Shown here: one piece after another, positions 9,443-17,209 of the stretch | Layout of the letters: each line of letters opens with the position of its first letter | Position numbering within the stretch: position 1 is the first letter of the stretch | Origin: an uncultured Verrucomicrobiota bacterium | GTDB lineage: Bacteria; Verrucomicrobiota; Verrucomicrobiia; Limisphaerales; UBA9464 | Length of the DNA stretch: 64,000 bases | Direction of reading: 5' to 3' | NCBI GenBank assembly: GCA_903907925.1 | Contig: CAIVQB010000133.1 | Coordinates: forward strand, 39,149-103,148 | Position numbers and translations under genes: made by a program | The notes under the pieces: model-generated | Seen by the model: only the letters and a program-made list of their open reading frames with translations | Told to the model about the DNA's origin: nothing | Databases searched by the model: none

Positions 9443-10786
9443 ATGCTGTTTCGCACCGGATGCCTTTTTCTCCTCTTTTCCGCCGGCGCATGGGCCGCCG
9501 ATTGGGCTCGATTCCTGGGCCCGAACGGTGACGGAACCTCGCCCGAAACCGGCCTGATCGATCGGTTGCCGGCCGGTGGTCCGCCGGTGCTTCTGGATTT
9601 GCCGGTGGGCACCGGTTACGCCGCGCCAGCGGTCCAGGCGGGCAAACTCGTTCTCTTTCATCGGCTCGGCGATTCCGAGGTGATCCAGGTGCTGGATGCC
9701 GTCACCGGGAAACCGGTCTGGCGTCACGCCTATCCAACGACGTATCGCGATCCCTATGGCTACAACAATGGACCGCGGGCGGCGCCGGTCCTCTCCACCA
9801 ATCGGGTTTATACCTTCGGGGCTGATGGCAAGCTGACTTGTCTTGATCTGCAGACCGGTGCCGAGGTCTGGCAGCGCGATACCGCCAAGGAGTTCGAGAT
9901 TCCCGAGGCGTTTTTCGGAGTCGGCACGACACCGCTGCTGGAGGGTGGACGGCTCCTCGTAATGGTGGGCGGCCAGCCGAATTCCGGCGTGGTGGCCTTC
10001 GATCCCGGGACCGGAAAGACGCTGTGGCAATCGGTCGGCGAAACGAACTGGCAGGGGCAACCCATGTGGGGCCGGGCCGGTGATCTCAAGGTCGACTGGC
10101 GTCGTTGGGAAAAACAGGCGAGCTACAGTTCCCCGGTCGCCGCCACCCTCGGCGGACAACGCTGGGTGTTTTGCCTCATGCGACAGGGCCTCGTTGGATT
10201 GAATCCGACCAACGGCGCAGTGCGTTTCTCCCGCTGGTTCCGGGCCCGTGTCGATGAATCGGTCAATGCCGCCAACCCGGTGGTGTCAGGCGACGACGTC
10301 TTCTTTTCGGCCGCCTATTACCGATCCGGCTCGGTCCTGCTGCATCCCGGTTCAGGAACTCCCGGATTCGCCGAACGCTGGCAGGGGCTCGGTTTGGAAA
10401 TGCATTGGAGCACGCCCATTCTGGTGGACGGGCATTTGTACGGCTTTAGCGGACGGAACGAGCCCGACGCGATGCTACGGTGCATTGAGTTCTCGACCGG
10501 CAAGGTCAAATGGGAACGTGACGAACGGTGGACGCCCCATTCCGCGGAGCAACCGCCGGTCTTTGGGCGAGGTTCCTTCATTCTCGCTGACGGCAAACTG
10601 ATCGCGATCGGCGAGGGGGGATTGCTGGGTTTGTTTCGGCCGAATGCGGATCATTGCGAAGAGATCGACCGCTGGCAGGTGCCGTCACTCCATCATCCCT
10701 GCTGGGCCGGACCCGTATTGTCCGAGCGACGCCTGTATCTGCGCTGCGAGGACCGCCTCGTCTGCCTGGACTTGGCCCGCCACTGA
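9443..10786 (+). CDS. Secreted PQQ-binding-like beta-propeller protein
   Basis: About 447 residues. The ATG at 9443 starts a clear signal peptide (MLFRTGCLFLLFSAGAWA, cleavage after AWA), so this start is preferred over the in-frame ATG at 9371. The mature protein begins DWARFLGPNGDGTSPETG, the W-x-x-F/W-G-P-x-x-D/N-G motif that opens this propeller family in PVC bacteria. Repeated blades include VLDAVTGKPVWRH, CLDLQTGAEVWQRD and AFDPGTGKTLWQS. Such proteins resemble quinoprotein dehydrogenase or BamB-type propellers but often lack quinone ligands, so enzyme activity is not implied. A paralogue lies at 33253-34611. The gene converges on the MFS gene. Confidence 0.85.
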   Translation: MLFRTGCLFLLFSAGAWAADWARFLGPNGDGTSPETGLIDRLPAGGPPVLLDLPVGTGYAAPAVQAGKLVLFHRLGDSEVIQVLDAVTGKPVWRHAYPTTYRDPYGYNNGPRAAPVLSTNRVYTFGADGKLTCLDLQTGAEVWQRDTAKEFEIPEAFFGVGTTPLLEGGRLLVMVGGQPNSGVVAFDPGTGKTLWQSVGETNWQGQPMWGRAGDLKVDWRRWEKQASYSSPVAATLGGQRWVFCLMRQGLVGLNPTNGAVRFSRWFRARVDESVNAANPVVSGDDVFFSAAYYRSGSVLLHPGSGTPGFAERWQGLGLEMHWSTPILVDGHLYGFSGRNEPDAMLRCIEFSTGKVKWERDERWTPHSAEQPPVFGRGSFILADGKLIAIGEGGLLGLFRPNADHCEEIDRWQVPSLHHPCWAGPVLSERRLYLRCEDRLVCLDLARH

Positions 10787-10880
10787 CCGGCCTCCCTCTT
10801 CAACCCTTCAACTCCATCGCTTTTCCTCCCGCCCGCTCGAGACAGGATGGACAGAACAAACCGAATTTGATCGGACTCCC

Positions 10881-10911
10881 GGAATTCGTGTGAATCCGTG
10901 AAATCAGTGTC
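10881..10911 (-). repeat. Dispersed gene-end repeat, copy 2
   Basis: A 31-base match, identical to copy 1 at 6247-6277, with weaker similarity extending about 20 bases to its left (GAATTTGATCGG here, AAATTTAATCAG there). It begins 30 bases beyond the stop of the minus-strand MFS gene, in the convergent gap after the PQQ gene. The same gap carries TTCAACCCTTCAACTCC at about 10799-10815, related to the 8-base tandem repeat at 20953-20983. Confidence 0.7.
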
Positions 10912-10940
10912 GACCTTTGCGGCCACCGAATCGTCCCCAC

Positions 10941-12569
10941 TCAATGACTGAGCCCGCGATCTTCCTCGGGCAGCGGCTGGCCGCGCGTCTCGGGCGCGAA
11001 GGGCAGGGCCAACAAGCCGATGCCAAAGACGGAACACATGGTGATCGCGGCGTAGCGGAACGGTTCCGCCTTTTCCCGGTAAACGACCGCGGTAAGAAGT
11101 CCGAGTGTCGCAGGTCCTGAAGCCGCCACGAACCGGCCCACGTTATAGCAAAAGCTGGTTCCCGTGCTGCGCAAACGGGTGGGGAACAACTCCGGAAAGT
11201 AGATCGCGTACCCGCCGAACAACGCCAGTTGGCAAAAGCCCATCAGCGGAATCAGGTAGAAGATTTGGGAGAATTCGCGCAGCAGACCGAACACCGCCGC
11301 CGTGCTGCACGCGGCCGCGATCAATGCGCCGGCGAATGCAGGACGCCGTCCGATCCGCTCGGCGACCAGGCCGAAGGTGTAGATCCCAAAGAACGACCCG
11401 AGATTCTGCATCATCGAGGTGATGCCCACCCAGACCGTGACTTTTCCGGCGACCAATTCCGGCTTCATGTCGGTGAATCCCAGCCAGGCGGCGACGGTGT
11501 GTTGGAACCCGGGCTCGACCACCATCGGGTGGATTACGAATTCCTTGAGCTTGCCGGTGACCACCGGTCGGATGAGATCGAAACTGAAGAACCCGATGCC
11601 CCACACGCCGATCACGCCGGAGAGCGCGAGGAGCAGACCCACCACGGCGTTGCGGCGATAGGTGGTGTCGCCGCCGCCGCCGAAGACCACCCGCAATCCT
11701 GCCGCGAGTGCTGCCACCGAGAACCCAAAGACGATGGGGCGCTTGGGCCAGTCGGCGGGTCCAAGAAAGGCGATGAGAATGCCGGTGAGCAGCAGGACGG
11801 CCGCGACCGTCGCCGGAGTCCGCCACCGCGGATTCCCGAACAGTTCGCCGTAGTCGCCCATTCGCTTGCGCAATTCCGGATCGCGCCGGGCCGCCTGCCA
11901 GCGCTCGGGTTCCTTCAAACCGCGCCGTACGAACACCACCAGGATCGCCGGCACGGCTCCAACCACGAACATCCAGCGCCAGGCCGCCCAACCCGCGAGT
12001 TTTCCGCCCACACCAGATTGCTCCAATTGACCGAGGGTGATGCTGGTGAAGGCAGCGGCGATGTTGCCGACCGTCGACAACGCCTGCAGAAGGCTCAACG
12101 CATAGGTGCGGGCCGCCCCGGGCATGACCTCCGCCACCAGCGCCACGCCGACGGCGAATTCGCCGCCGACGCCGAGGCCGGTCAGGAAGCGGTACAGGGC
12201 GAAATCCCAGAATTCGCGGGCGAAGGCGCTCAGGCCGGTGCAGCCCGAATACATGAGAATGGTGACGAGCATGGTCTTGGCCCGTCCCCAGCGATCGCCC
12301 AGAACGCCGAAAATCAGACCGCCGGAAGCCCAACCGAGAAGGAAGATCGCCGTGGCATAGGGGCCATATTCGCCAATCTCCGCCGGGGTTGGCGGCCGTT
12401 TCAAGGTGACCGTCAGCAATTCCTTCATGGCTGGCTGCCGCGCCAGGTTGAAGAGTTGCTGGTCCATGCAATCGAGCAGCCAGCCCAACGAGGCGACGAC
12501 CAGGACGAACCATTGGTAGCGGTTGAGCAGCCGCCACCAGGCGAAGCCGGATTCTCGCGGGGGATTCAT
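10941..12569 (-). CDS. MFS transporter, metabolite:H+ symporter type
   Basis: A 12-helix secondary transporter of the major facilitator superfamily. The ATG at 12569 (MNPPRESGFAWWRLLNRY) gives 542 residues; an earlier in-frame start adds 18 residues without a clear role. The first helix contains DCMDQQLF. The loop between helices 2 and 3 has the MFS signature GVLGDRWGRAKT, and helix 4-5 has RFLTGLGVGGEFAVGVALVAE, as in sugar/organic acid symporters. A long insert of over 100 residues (about 290-400), including extra hydrophobic segments, separates the two six-helix halves and makes it longer than the usual 430-450. The C-terminal half repeats the signature as ERIGRRPAFAG. The substrate is unknown. 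Confidence 0.85.
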   Translation of the reverse strand: MNPPRESGFAWWRLLNRYQWFVLVVASLGWLLDCMDQQLFNLARQPAMKELLTVTLKRPPTPAEIGEYGPYATAIFLLGWASGGLIFGVLGDRWGRAKTMLVTILMYSGCTGLSAFAREFWDFALYRFLTGLGVGGEFAVGVALVAEVMPGAARTYALSLLQALSTVGNIAAAFTSITLGQLEQSGVGGKLAGWAAWRWMFVVGAVPAILVVFVRRGLKEPERWQAARRDPELRKRMGDYGELFGNPRWRTPATVAAVLLLTGILIAFLGPADWPKRPIVFGFSVAALAAGLRVVFGGGGDTTYRRNAVVGLLLALSGVIGVWGIGFFSFDLIRPVVTGKLKEFVIHPMVVEPGFQHTVAAWLGFTDMKPELVAGKVTVWVGITSMMQNLGSFFGIYTFGLVAERIGRRPAFAGALIAAACSTAAVFGLLREFSQIFYLIPLMGFCQLALFGGYAIYFPELFPTRLRSTGTSFCYNVGRFVAASGPATLGLLTAVVYREKAEPFRYAAITMCSVFGIGLLALPFAPETRGQPLPEEDRGLSH

Positions 12570-12705
12570 GAGTGGATGGACCGCGAAACGGTGCCGGGCG
12601 GCGGACGCCGGCGGAAGGCTCAAATTCAGGAAATGCAGTTCACCGCCGTTTCCGCCGTGCTCGTTGTGGCTTGGGTTTGCCGGCGGGATGGGTATCGTTT
12701 TCCCA

Positions 12706-13317
12706 ATGTCTGAGCCGAAGGAAGAATCGCCGCTGGACCGCCTGTGGAAGGAGTACGGAGTCGCATTTCGCGATGTGGATGATCTAACCCTGGCCCGCTG
12801 GTGCGCCCAGACGCTGGGCCAGCTTCACGGGCGCGCCTGGCGATTGTCGCATCCGCTCGTCGGTGCCTACCGGCTCGCGGCCCAACTCGCCCACGAGCGA
12901 CAGGTGTGGCTGAAGCGCCTGGTCAACATTCCCGCCGGCTACACCGCCGCGGCCTGTTGTCGCGCGCCGCTCCTGCCGCTGTTCACCCGCGACGTGACGG
13001 AGAGTGGGCTCATCTGTCAGCACTGCGGCGAAACCTCGGTGCCGTTCGAAGAATTACCCACCGATGTTCGCGACCGGCTCAGCCGTTGGGCGGACCAGTA
13101 CCGGCCGGTTCACGAGGTGGCGCACTGGGATGACAAGCGCCGGAAAAAGACGCGTGACTACGACGCGGCGTTTGAGGATGCCGCGCAGCAGGTGGAACGC
13201 CTGCTTGCCGACGCCGCGCACGACTGCGTTCCGCTCCTGCTCGAACACTATCCCGCCGTCATCTGGGAGGATCAGGACGAATGCCTGGAAGTCCGTCCCG
13301 AGGACATCGTCCTCTGA
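12706..13317 (+). CDS. Conserved-looking hypothetical protein with a Cys cluster
   Basis: A soluble protein of 203 residues with no family I recognise. The ATG at 12706 (MSEPKEESPLDRLW) is chosen; ATG at 12688 is also possible, and longer frames overlap the divergent MFS start. The middle contains AACCRAPLLPLF followed about 25 residues later by ICQHCGETSVPFEELP. Together they look like a zinc-ribbon pair of Cys dyads. The rest is helical and charged, with many Trp (WDDKRRKK). There is no signal peptide or membrane segment. It is divergent from the MFS gene and precedes an AsmA-like gene by 29 bases on the same strand, so these two may be cotranscribed. Confidence 0.7.
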   Translation: MSEPKEESPLDRLWKEYGVAFRDVDDLTLARWCAQTLGQLHGRAWRLSHPLVGAYRLAAQLAHERQVWLKRLVNIPAGYTAAACCRAPLLPLFTRDVTESGLICQHCGETSVPFEELPTDVRDRLSRWADQYRPVHEVAHWDDKRRKKTRDYDAAFEDAAQQVERLLADAAHDCVPLLLEHYPAVIWEDQDECLEVRPEDIVL

Positions 13318-13346
13318 AGCCGGGCTCCAACCCCGCCCGGAAGGTC

Positions 13347-14009
13347 ATGCGTCGATTCCTCCGGTATTCCGCGGTGGCGCTGGCCCTGCTCCTGTTGGTG
13401 CTGGTGGGCGTCGCGCTTTCTCTGGATTGGTGGGTGAAGACGGCGCTGGTGGCTGTCATTCGGCATCGCACCGGCTGGGAAACATCAATTGAACGGGTGG
13501 ATGTTGGGATCCGGGATGCCTCGTTTCGGATCCAGAATCTGGTGATCGAGAATCCCCCGGCGTATGGCGGCGGCCGGTTTCTCCACCTGCCTGAATTGTA
13601 TGTGGCCTACGACCGCGCCGCCGCCGCGACCAACGCCCTGCATTTGTTGGAAGTGCGATTCGATCTGGCCGAGGTGAACGTCGTGGTCGACGCGCGGGGT
13701 CGCACCAACATCACCGAGCTTCAGGCGGCGGTGGCCGGACTCGATTCACCGGCGCAACGCGAGCGCGTGGCCTCCACGCGGTTCACCGGAATCGATACGC
13801 TGGTCGTGACTCTGGGAACCGTGGCCTTTAAGGATCTCCGTCCACCCGGATCGTCGAAGGTCTTCGTCGCGGGTCTCCGCGGGGAAACGCTGCACAACGT
13901 CCATCAATGGGTCGACCTGCTCCCGATCGGCTTCAAGACCTTCATGAACGGCCGCACCACGACCGGCCCGCTTCCGCCGCCGAAGACCCAGACGAAGGCC
14001 AAACCGTGA
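13347..14009 (+). CDS. AsmA-like / DUF748-type membrane-anchored protein
   Basis: 220 residues starting MRRFLRYSAVALALLLLVLVG, one N-terminal membrane anchor. The rest is probably periplasmic beta-structure. Segments such as WETSIERVDVGIRDASFRIQNLVIENPPAYGG, YVAYD and VRFDLAEVNVVVDARGRTNI match the repeating pattern of AsmA/YhdP/DUF748 proteins. These bacterial relatives of VPS13 bridge the envelope and affect lipid or outer-membrane protein traffic. It is much shorter than full AsmA (about 600 residues), so it contains little more than the N-terminal module. The tail is Pro/Lys-rich. It lies 29 bases after the hypothetical gene, and its 3' end faces a repeat-rich gap of 350 bases. Confidence 0.65.
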   Translation: MRRFLRYSAVALALLLLVLVGVALSLDWWVKTALVAVIRHRTGWETSIERVDVGIRDASFRIQNLVIENPPAYGGGRFLHLPELYVAYDRAAAATNALHLLEVRFDLAEVNVVVDARGRTNITELQAAVAGLDSPAQRERVASTRFTGIDTLVVTLGTVAFKDLRPPGSSKVFVAGLRGETLHNVHQWVDLLPIGFKTFMNGRTTTGPLPPPKTQTKAKP

Positions 14010-14031
14010 GACGGAACACTTCAGAAGAGGG

Positions 14032-14132
14032 CACTGATTTCACGAATTTACATGGATTGATCCAGGATGAACGGAAGGAATTGGATCCATTTGGTTCTTC
14101 TGAAATCCGTGCGAATCCGTGAAATCGGTATC
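14032..14132. repeat. Dispersed gene-end repeat, copy 3 as an inverted pair
   Basis: Two halves of the dispersed element in opposite orientation. The left half is CACTGATTTCACGAATTTACA at 14032-14052, and the right half, 14102-14132, contains GCGAATCCGTGAAATCGGT. The pair could fold into a long hairpin with a loop of roughly 50 bases. It starts 23 bases after the AsmA-like stop. The remainder of the 14010-14359 gap holds the longer repeat at 14206-14321 and nothing else recognisable. Confidence 0.6.
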
Positions 14133-14205
14133 CTGTTTTTGGTGGAACGATTCTGGTAATGAGTCGATGGGACGTGCCCCCTGAACCGCGTGAACGCGGA
14201 ACTCC

Positions 14206-14321
14206 GGCCCGGTAGGACGAATCTCCTGATGAGCCGGGTGAACGGACGGATTCAACGCCCCCTATGGCCTTCCACGTCGTACCACGCTCCCGGTTTCGGC
14301 GGGAGCCTCACCCTACCGTGG
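14206..14321. repeat. About 110-bp element with inverted ends
   Basis: The left end GGTAGGACGAATCTCCTGATG (from 14211) and the right end GGGAGCCTCACCCTACCG are near inverted copies. The interior has GACGGATTCAACGCCCC and CGTACCACGCTCCCGG. The same layout occurs inverted at 60531-60640, and an interior-only copy is at about 20872-20925. No open frame spans the element. It resembles a small non-coding repeat of REP or MITE type. Confidence 0.6.
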
Positions 14322-14359
14322 AGCGCGTCCTTCCACGCGGTCGCACCGCCACAACTAGG

Positions 14360-15184
14360 TTATCGCCGGAACCCCGCACTCACCGCCTGGATCAGCGTTG
14401 TTTCCCGCTCGTGAATGGCAATGTAGTTCGGTCCGGGGAGATCTTCCCAGCGCAGGCTGTAGTCGAAGAACTCGACATAGCGCGAGAAGAGCTTGCCGAC
14501 CTTGTAGCCGCGCTCCGCCAGGAATTGGTGGTGCGCCCGGAGGCTGGTGCCGAAGCCGGTGTATTCGAATTGGAGAGCGCGGACCGCGCCGCGTCGGAGG
14601 GTCGCTTCAAACCCGTTCAACACTTCGAAATCGCTGCCCTCGGCGTCGATCTTGAGAAAATCGATGCGATCGATTCCGTGTTCGCGAACGTAGTCATCCC
14701 CGGTGCGAACCTCGACCGACAGGGGCTCAAAATCACCGGCGGTCCCGATGATCGGCTGCCGGAGGGTGCTGAGTTCGTCGAAGGTGGCACCGTAGTAATT
14801 GAGGGTGCGCTGGCCGGCGGTGTCGGACAGCCCAAAGGTGTTGATGTGAACCCGGGCGACACCGCGGTGCAGGTCGATGGCGTGTTGGGCCGTGGGTGGC
14901 GCGATTTCAAACAGATGGAATTCCGCGGTGGGAAAGACCGGAAGGGCGTCGCGGGTCCAATGGCCGTGATTGGCACCGACGTCGAAGATCACCTCCCACG
15001 GGCCGCCGGCGCCGGCGAGGCAGCGCAGAAGGCGCAGTTCCCCGCCGGAAGCGCCGTAGCTGGGGCGTTCGTGGGCCTCGTGGAATTCGCGGGCGAGGGA
15101 GGCGACGGTCCGCACCACGGGATTCCGGCGATGATTCTGGATCCACTGACGGAGAATGGCGCGAAGTGGCGGCAAGGAAGCCAT
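14360..15184 (-). CDS. FkbM family methyltransferase
   Basis: An S-adenosylmethionine-dependent methyltransferase of 274 residues, usually acting on an oxygen of a sugar or polyketide-like acceptor. The SAM-binding motif I is VIFDVGANHGHWTRDAL near residue 75. It is followed by FHLFEIAPPT and the FkbM hallmark DFLKIDAEGSDFEVLNGF near residue 190. The ATG at 15184 (MASLPPLRAILRQW) is chosen because the long frame to 15643 runs antisense through the STAS gene. The divergent STAS gene starts about 200 bases away. In bacteria such genes often modify surface polysaccharides; no glycosyltransferase is adjacent here, so the substrate is open. Confidence 0.85.
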   Translation of the reverse strand: MASLPPLRAILRQWIQNHRRNPVVRTVASLAREFHEAHERPSYGASGGELRLLRCLAGAGGPWEVIFDVGANHGHWTRDALPVFPTAEFHLFEIAPPTAQHAIDLHRGVARVHINTFGLSDTAGQRTLNYYGATFDELSTLRQPIIGTAGDFEPLSVEVRTGDDYVREHGIDRIDFLKIDAEGSDFEVLNGFEATLRRGAVRALQFEYTGFGTSLRAHHQFLAERGYKVGKLFSRYVEFFDYSLRWEDLPGPNYIAIHERETTLIQAVSAGFRR

Positions 15185-15385
15185 CGAATGGCGGCAACGC
15201 TTCCACAGGCCGGAAGTTCCCGCAACGTTTTCGCCCCGAATGCCGGGGAAGAAGCCGCCACCCGGGATTCCTGGTTCCAGAGTTTTGAGTGTTTTCGCCG
15301 CTCTGATCGGGCGATCGGCCTCGAAGATTCTTGTTTTTCCGGGCCTTCCGGCTAATGGGTTGCGGCAACACTTCTGTATCCCAAC

Positions 15386-15691
15386 ATGAGCCTTTCCCAA
15401 ATCACCCGCGGAGATGAATCTGAGTTTTTCGTGAAGGGCCGCGTGGACGGTCCGGTGGCCAATCAGTTGGAGGTCGAGGTGCTCGCGGCCATTCGGACCC
15501 CGGTCCGCCGCATCTACATCAATCTGGCCGAGGCCAATTTCCTGTGTTCGGCCGGCATCCGCGTCCTGCTGCAGTATCATCGCAAGATGAAAGCCGAAGG
15601 ACGGGAACTGCTGGTGTCGCGGACCTCCCCGGAGATCGATCAAATCCTCGAACTCACCGGATTCCGGGACACCCTGGTCGAAAAGATCTGA
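15386..15691 (+). CDS. STAS-domain anti-sigma factor antagonist
   Basis: A single STAS domain of 101 residues (SpoIIAA/RsbV type). The conserved loop FLCSAGIRVLLQYHRKMKAE holds the Ser that the partner kinase phosphorylates in this family. Unphosphorylated protein would bind the partner kinase and release a sigma factor or other target. The next gene, 15 bases downstream, encodes exactly such a HATPase kinase, so the two form a partner-switch pair. Neither a sigma factor nor a PP2C phosphatase gene is adjacent, so the output target is elsewhere. The ATG at 15386 gives a complete domain with no leader. Confidence 0.9.
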   Translation: MSLSQITRGDESEFFVKGRVDGPVANQLEVEVLAAIRTPVRRIYINLAEANFLCSAGIRVLLQYHRKMKAEGRELLVSRTSPEIDQILELTGFRDTLVEKI

Positions 15692-15706
15692 ACGAGGTGA
15701 CCGACG

Positions 15707-16099
15707 GTGGAATTCACTCTTCCCAACGACGCGCAGTTGCCGCCGGCCTCAGCCGAACGCCTGGCTGAGTTTGGTCGGGATCATGCGTTGGATCCCCGGG
15801 TGATGTTCGCCCTCGACCACGCGTTGAACGAGCACCTTCAGAATGTCGTCGACCATTCGACGGCGCGGACGGCGTTCCTCGAGTTGCAGGTCCGCGACGG
15901 GGCGGTGCATGTGACAGTGACCGACGATGGCGACACCTTCGATCCGCTGGCGGCTCCCCCGGCAGATGTCGCGGCGGATCCTGACAGCCGGCCAGTGGGG
16001 GGACTCGGGGTCCACATGATGCGCAAGTTGACCGACCAGCTTCTCTATCGCCGGACCGCGGCGGGCAATCAGTTGCGGATGGTGAAAAAATTGGGGTGA
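15707..16099 (+). CDS. Anti-sigma factor-type serine kinase (HATPase_c)
   Basis: 130 residues starting at GTG 15707, and a member of the RsbW/SpoIIAB HATPase family. Motifs are HALNEHLQNVVDHS (N box), TVTDDGDTFDP (G1-like box with the DxG Asp) and GGLGVHMMRKLTDQLLYRR (G2 box). These bind ATP and Mg. The protein would phosphorylate the STAS protein encoded 15 bases upstream and sequester its target when that protein is phosphorylated. Cotranscription is likely. It is followed by metF on the opposite strand with 48 bases between the stops. The regulatory role is deduced from family and pairing. Confidence 0.88.
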   Translation: MEFTLPNDAQLPPASAERLAEFGRDHALDPRVMFALDHALNEHLQNVVDHSTARTAFLELQVRDGAVHVTVTDDGDTFDPLAAPPADVAADPDSRPVGGLGVHMMRKLTDQLLYRRTAAGNQLRMVKKLG

Positions 16100-16147
16100 T
16101 CCCGGTGATCCCTCGCCGGACGCCGTGGCTCCGAGCGGAAGCCCGAC

Positions 16148-17047
16148 CTACGCCAGCCCGAGATGACGGACCACCGCCACGGTGGAATGCGCCCGGTTCA
16201 GCGTGTAGAAATGGATTCCCGGGACACCCTCGCGGATCAGTTCCTCGCACTGGCGGGCACAGTACTCGATTCCGAACTGGGTCACCGCGGCATCGTCGTC
16301 GCCGAGTTCATCCAGTCGAGCGACGAACGGTGCCGGCAGTGCGGCACCGCAGAGGGCGGTGAATTTCTTGGTCTGTCCGCGGGCAAGGACGGGCAGCAGT
16401 CCGGGGATCAGCGGCACGTCGACCCCGAGTTTGCCGACGAGAAAATCACGCATGCGGAGAAAATCCGCGGTGTCGAAAAAGAGCTGGGTCACCACGAAGT
16501 CAGCACCCGCCCGGATTTTGTCCGCGAGATGGCCCCAGTCGACTTCGCGTCCGCCCTTTTGCGCGATGTGACCTTCGGGGAACCCCGCCGTACCAATGTT
16601 GAAACCGCCCAGCGCGCGCAGGTGAGCCACCAACTCCGCCGAGTACCGGAATCCACCCTCGGTGGCGGTCCACTCGCTGGCGCCAACCGGAGGATCGCCG
16701 CGCAGGGCGAGAATGTTGCGAACTCCGCGTTTCCGGGCGTCAGCAATCACCGAATCCAGCTCCGCCCGCGTGGCGTTCACGCAGGTGAGATGCATCATCG
16801 TGGTCAGATCGAACTCGTTCTGGATCCGCTCGACGATGCTCAAGGTCTTGTCCCGGGTCGTCCCGCCGGCACCGTAGGTCACCGAACAATAGGCCGGCCG
16901 AATGGCCATCAGGGCGGGCAGCGTCTTCTCGAACAGGTTGCGGTCGCCCTCGTCGGTCTTGGGCGGAAAGAATTCGATGGAAATGGCGGGTTTCCCCTTC
17001 GCCCGGGCGGCCACATGAAGATCGTGGATCAACGAAATCACTCGCAT
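16148..17047 (-). CDS. metF: 5,10-methylenetetrahydrofolate reductase
   Basis: A flavoprotein that reduces methylenetetrahydrofolate to methyltetrahydrofolate for methionine synthesis. The ATG at 17047 (MRVISLIHDLH) gives 299 residues, close to the 296 of E. coli MetF. The longer frame to 17122 adds 25 residues not expected in the family. Landmarks are SIEFFPPKTDEGDRNLF (catalytic Glu), PAYCSVTYGAGGTTRDKT, HLTCVNATRAEL, NILALRGDPP, ADFVVTQLFFD and PLIPGLLPVLARGQ. No SAM or SAH riboswitch is evident in the 162 bases before the divergent heme-protein gene. It is transcribed alone, converging on the STAS/kinase pair. Confidence 0.96.
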   Translation of the reverse strand: MRVISLIHDLHVAARAKGKPAISIEFFPPKTDEGDRNLFEKTLPALMAIRPAYCSVTYGAGGTTRDKTLSIVERIQNEFDLTTMMHLTCVNATRAELDSVIADARKRGVRNILALRGDPPVGASEWTATEGGFRYSAELVAHLRALGGFNIGTAGFPEGHIAQKGGREVDWGHLADKIRAGADFVVTQLFFDTADFLRMRDFLVGKLGVDVPLIPGLLPVLARGQTKKFTALCGAALPAPFVARLDELGDDDAAVTQFGIEYCARQCEELIREGVPGIHFYTLNRAHSTVAVVRHLGLA

Positions 17048-17209
17048 ACTCTGATGAGGTCTCGGTAGGTTTTCAAGATAGAAATCAACATATCCGGATG
17101 GATTGATTTCAAATTGAACCATCGAACGACCCGAAGGGAAGGGATCCGTTGAATCTCAAGGGGCGGCTTGCGTCAGTGGCCGGGTCGCAAATAACGTCTG
17201 CTGATTCCT

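Noticed and set aside
11229..12713. A 494-residue frame on the plus strand across the MFS gene
   Set aside because: The translation is a low-complexity His/Arg/Gly-rich shadow, and the minus frame has clear MFS signatures.
15185..15643. N-terminal extension of the FkbM gene
   Set aside because: It runs antisense through the STAS gene, and its sequence does not resemble methyltransferases.
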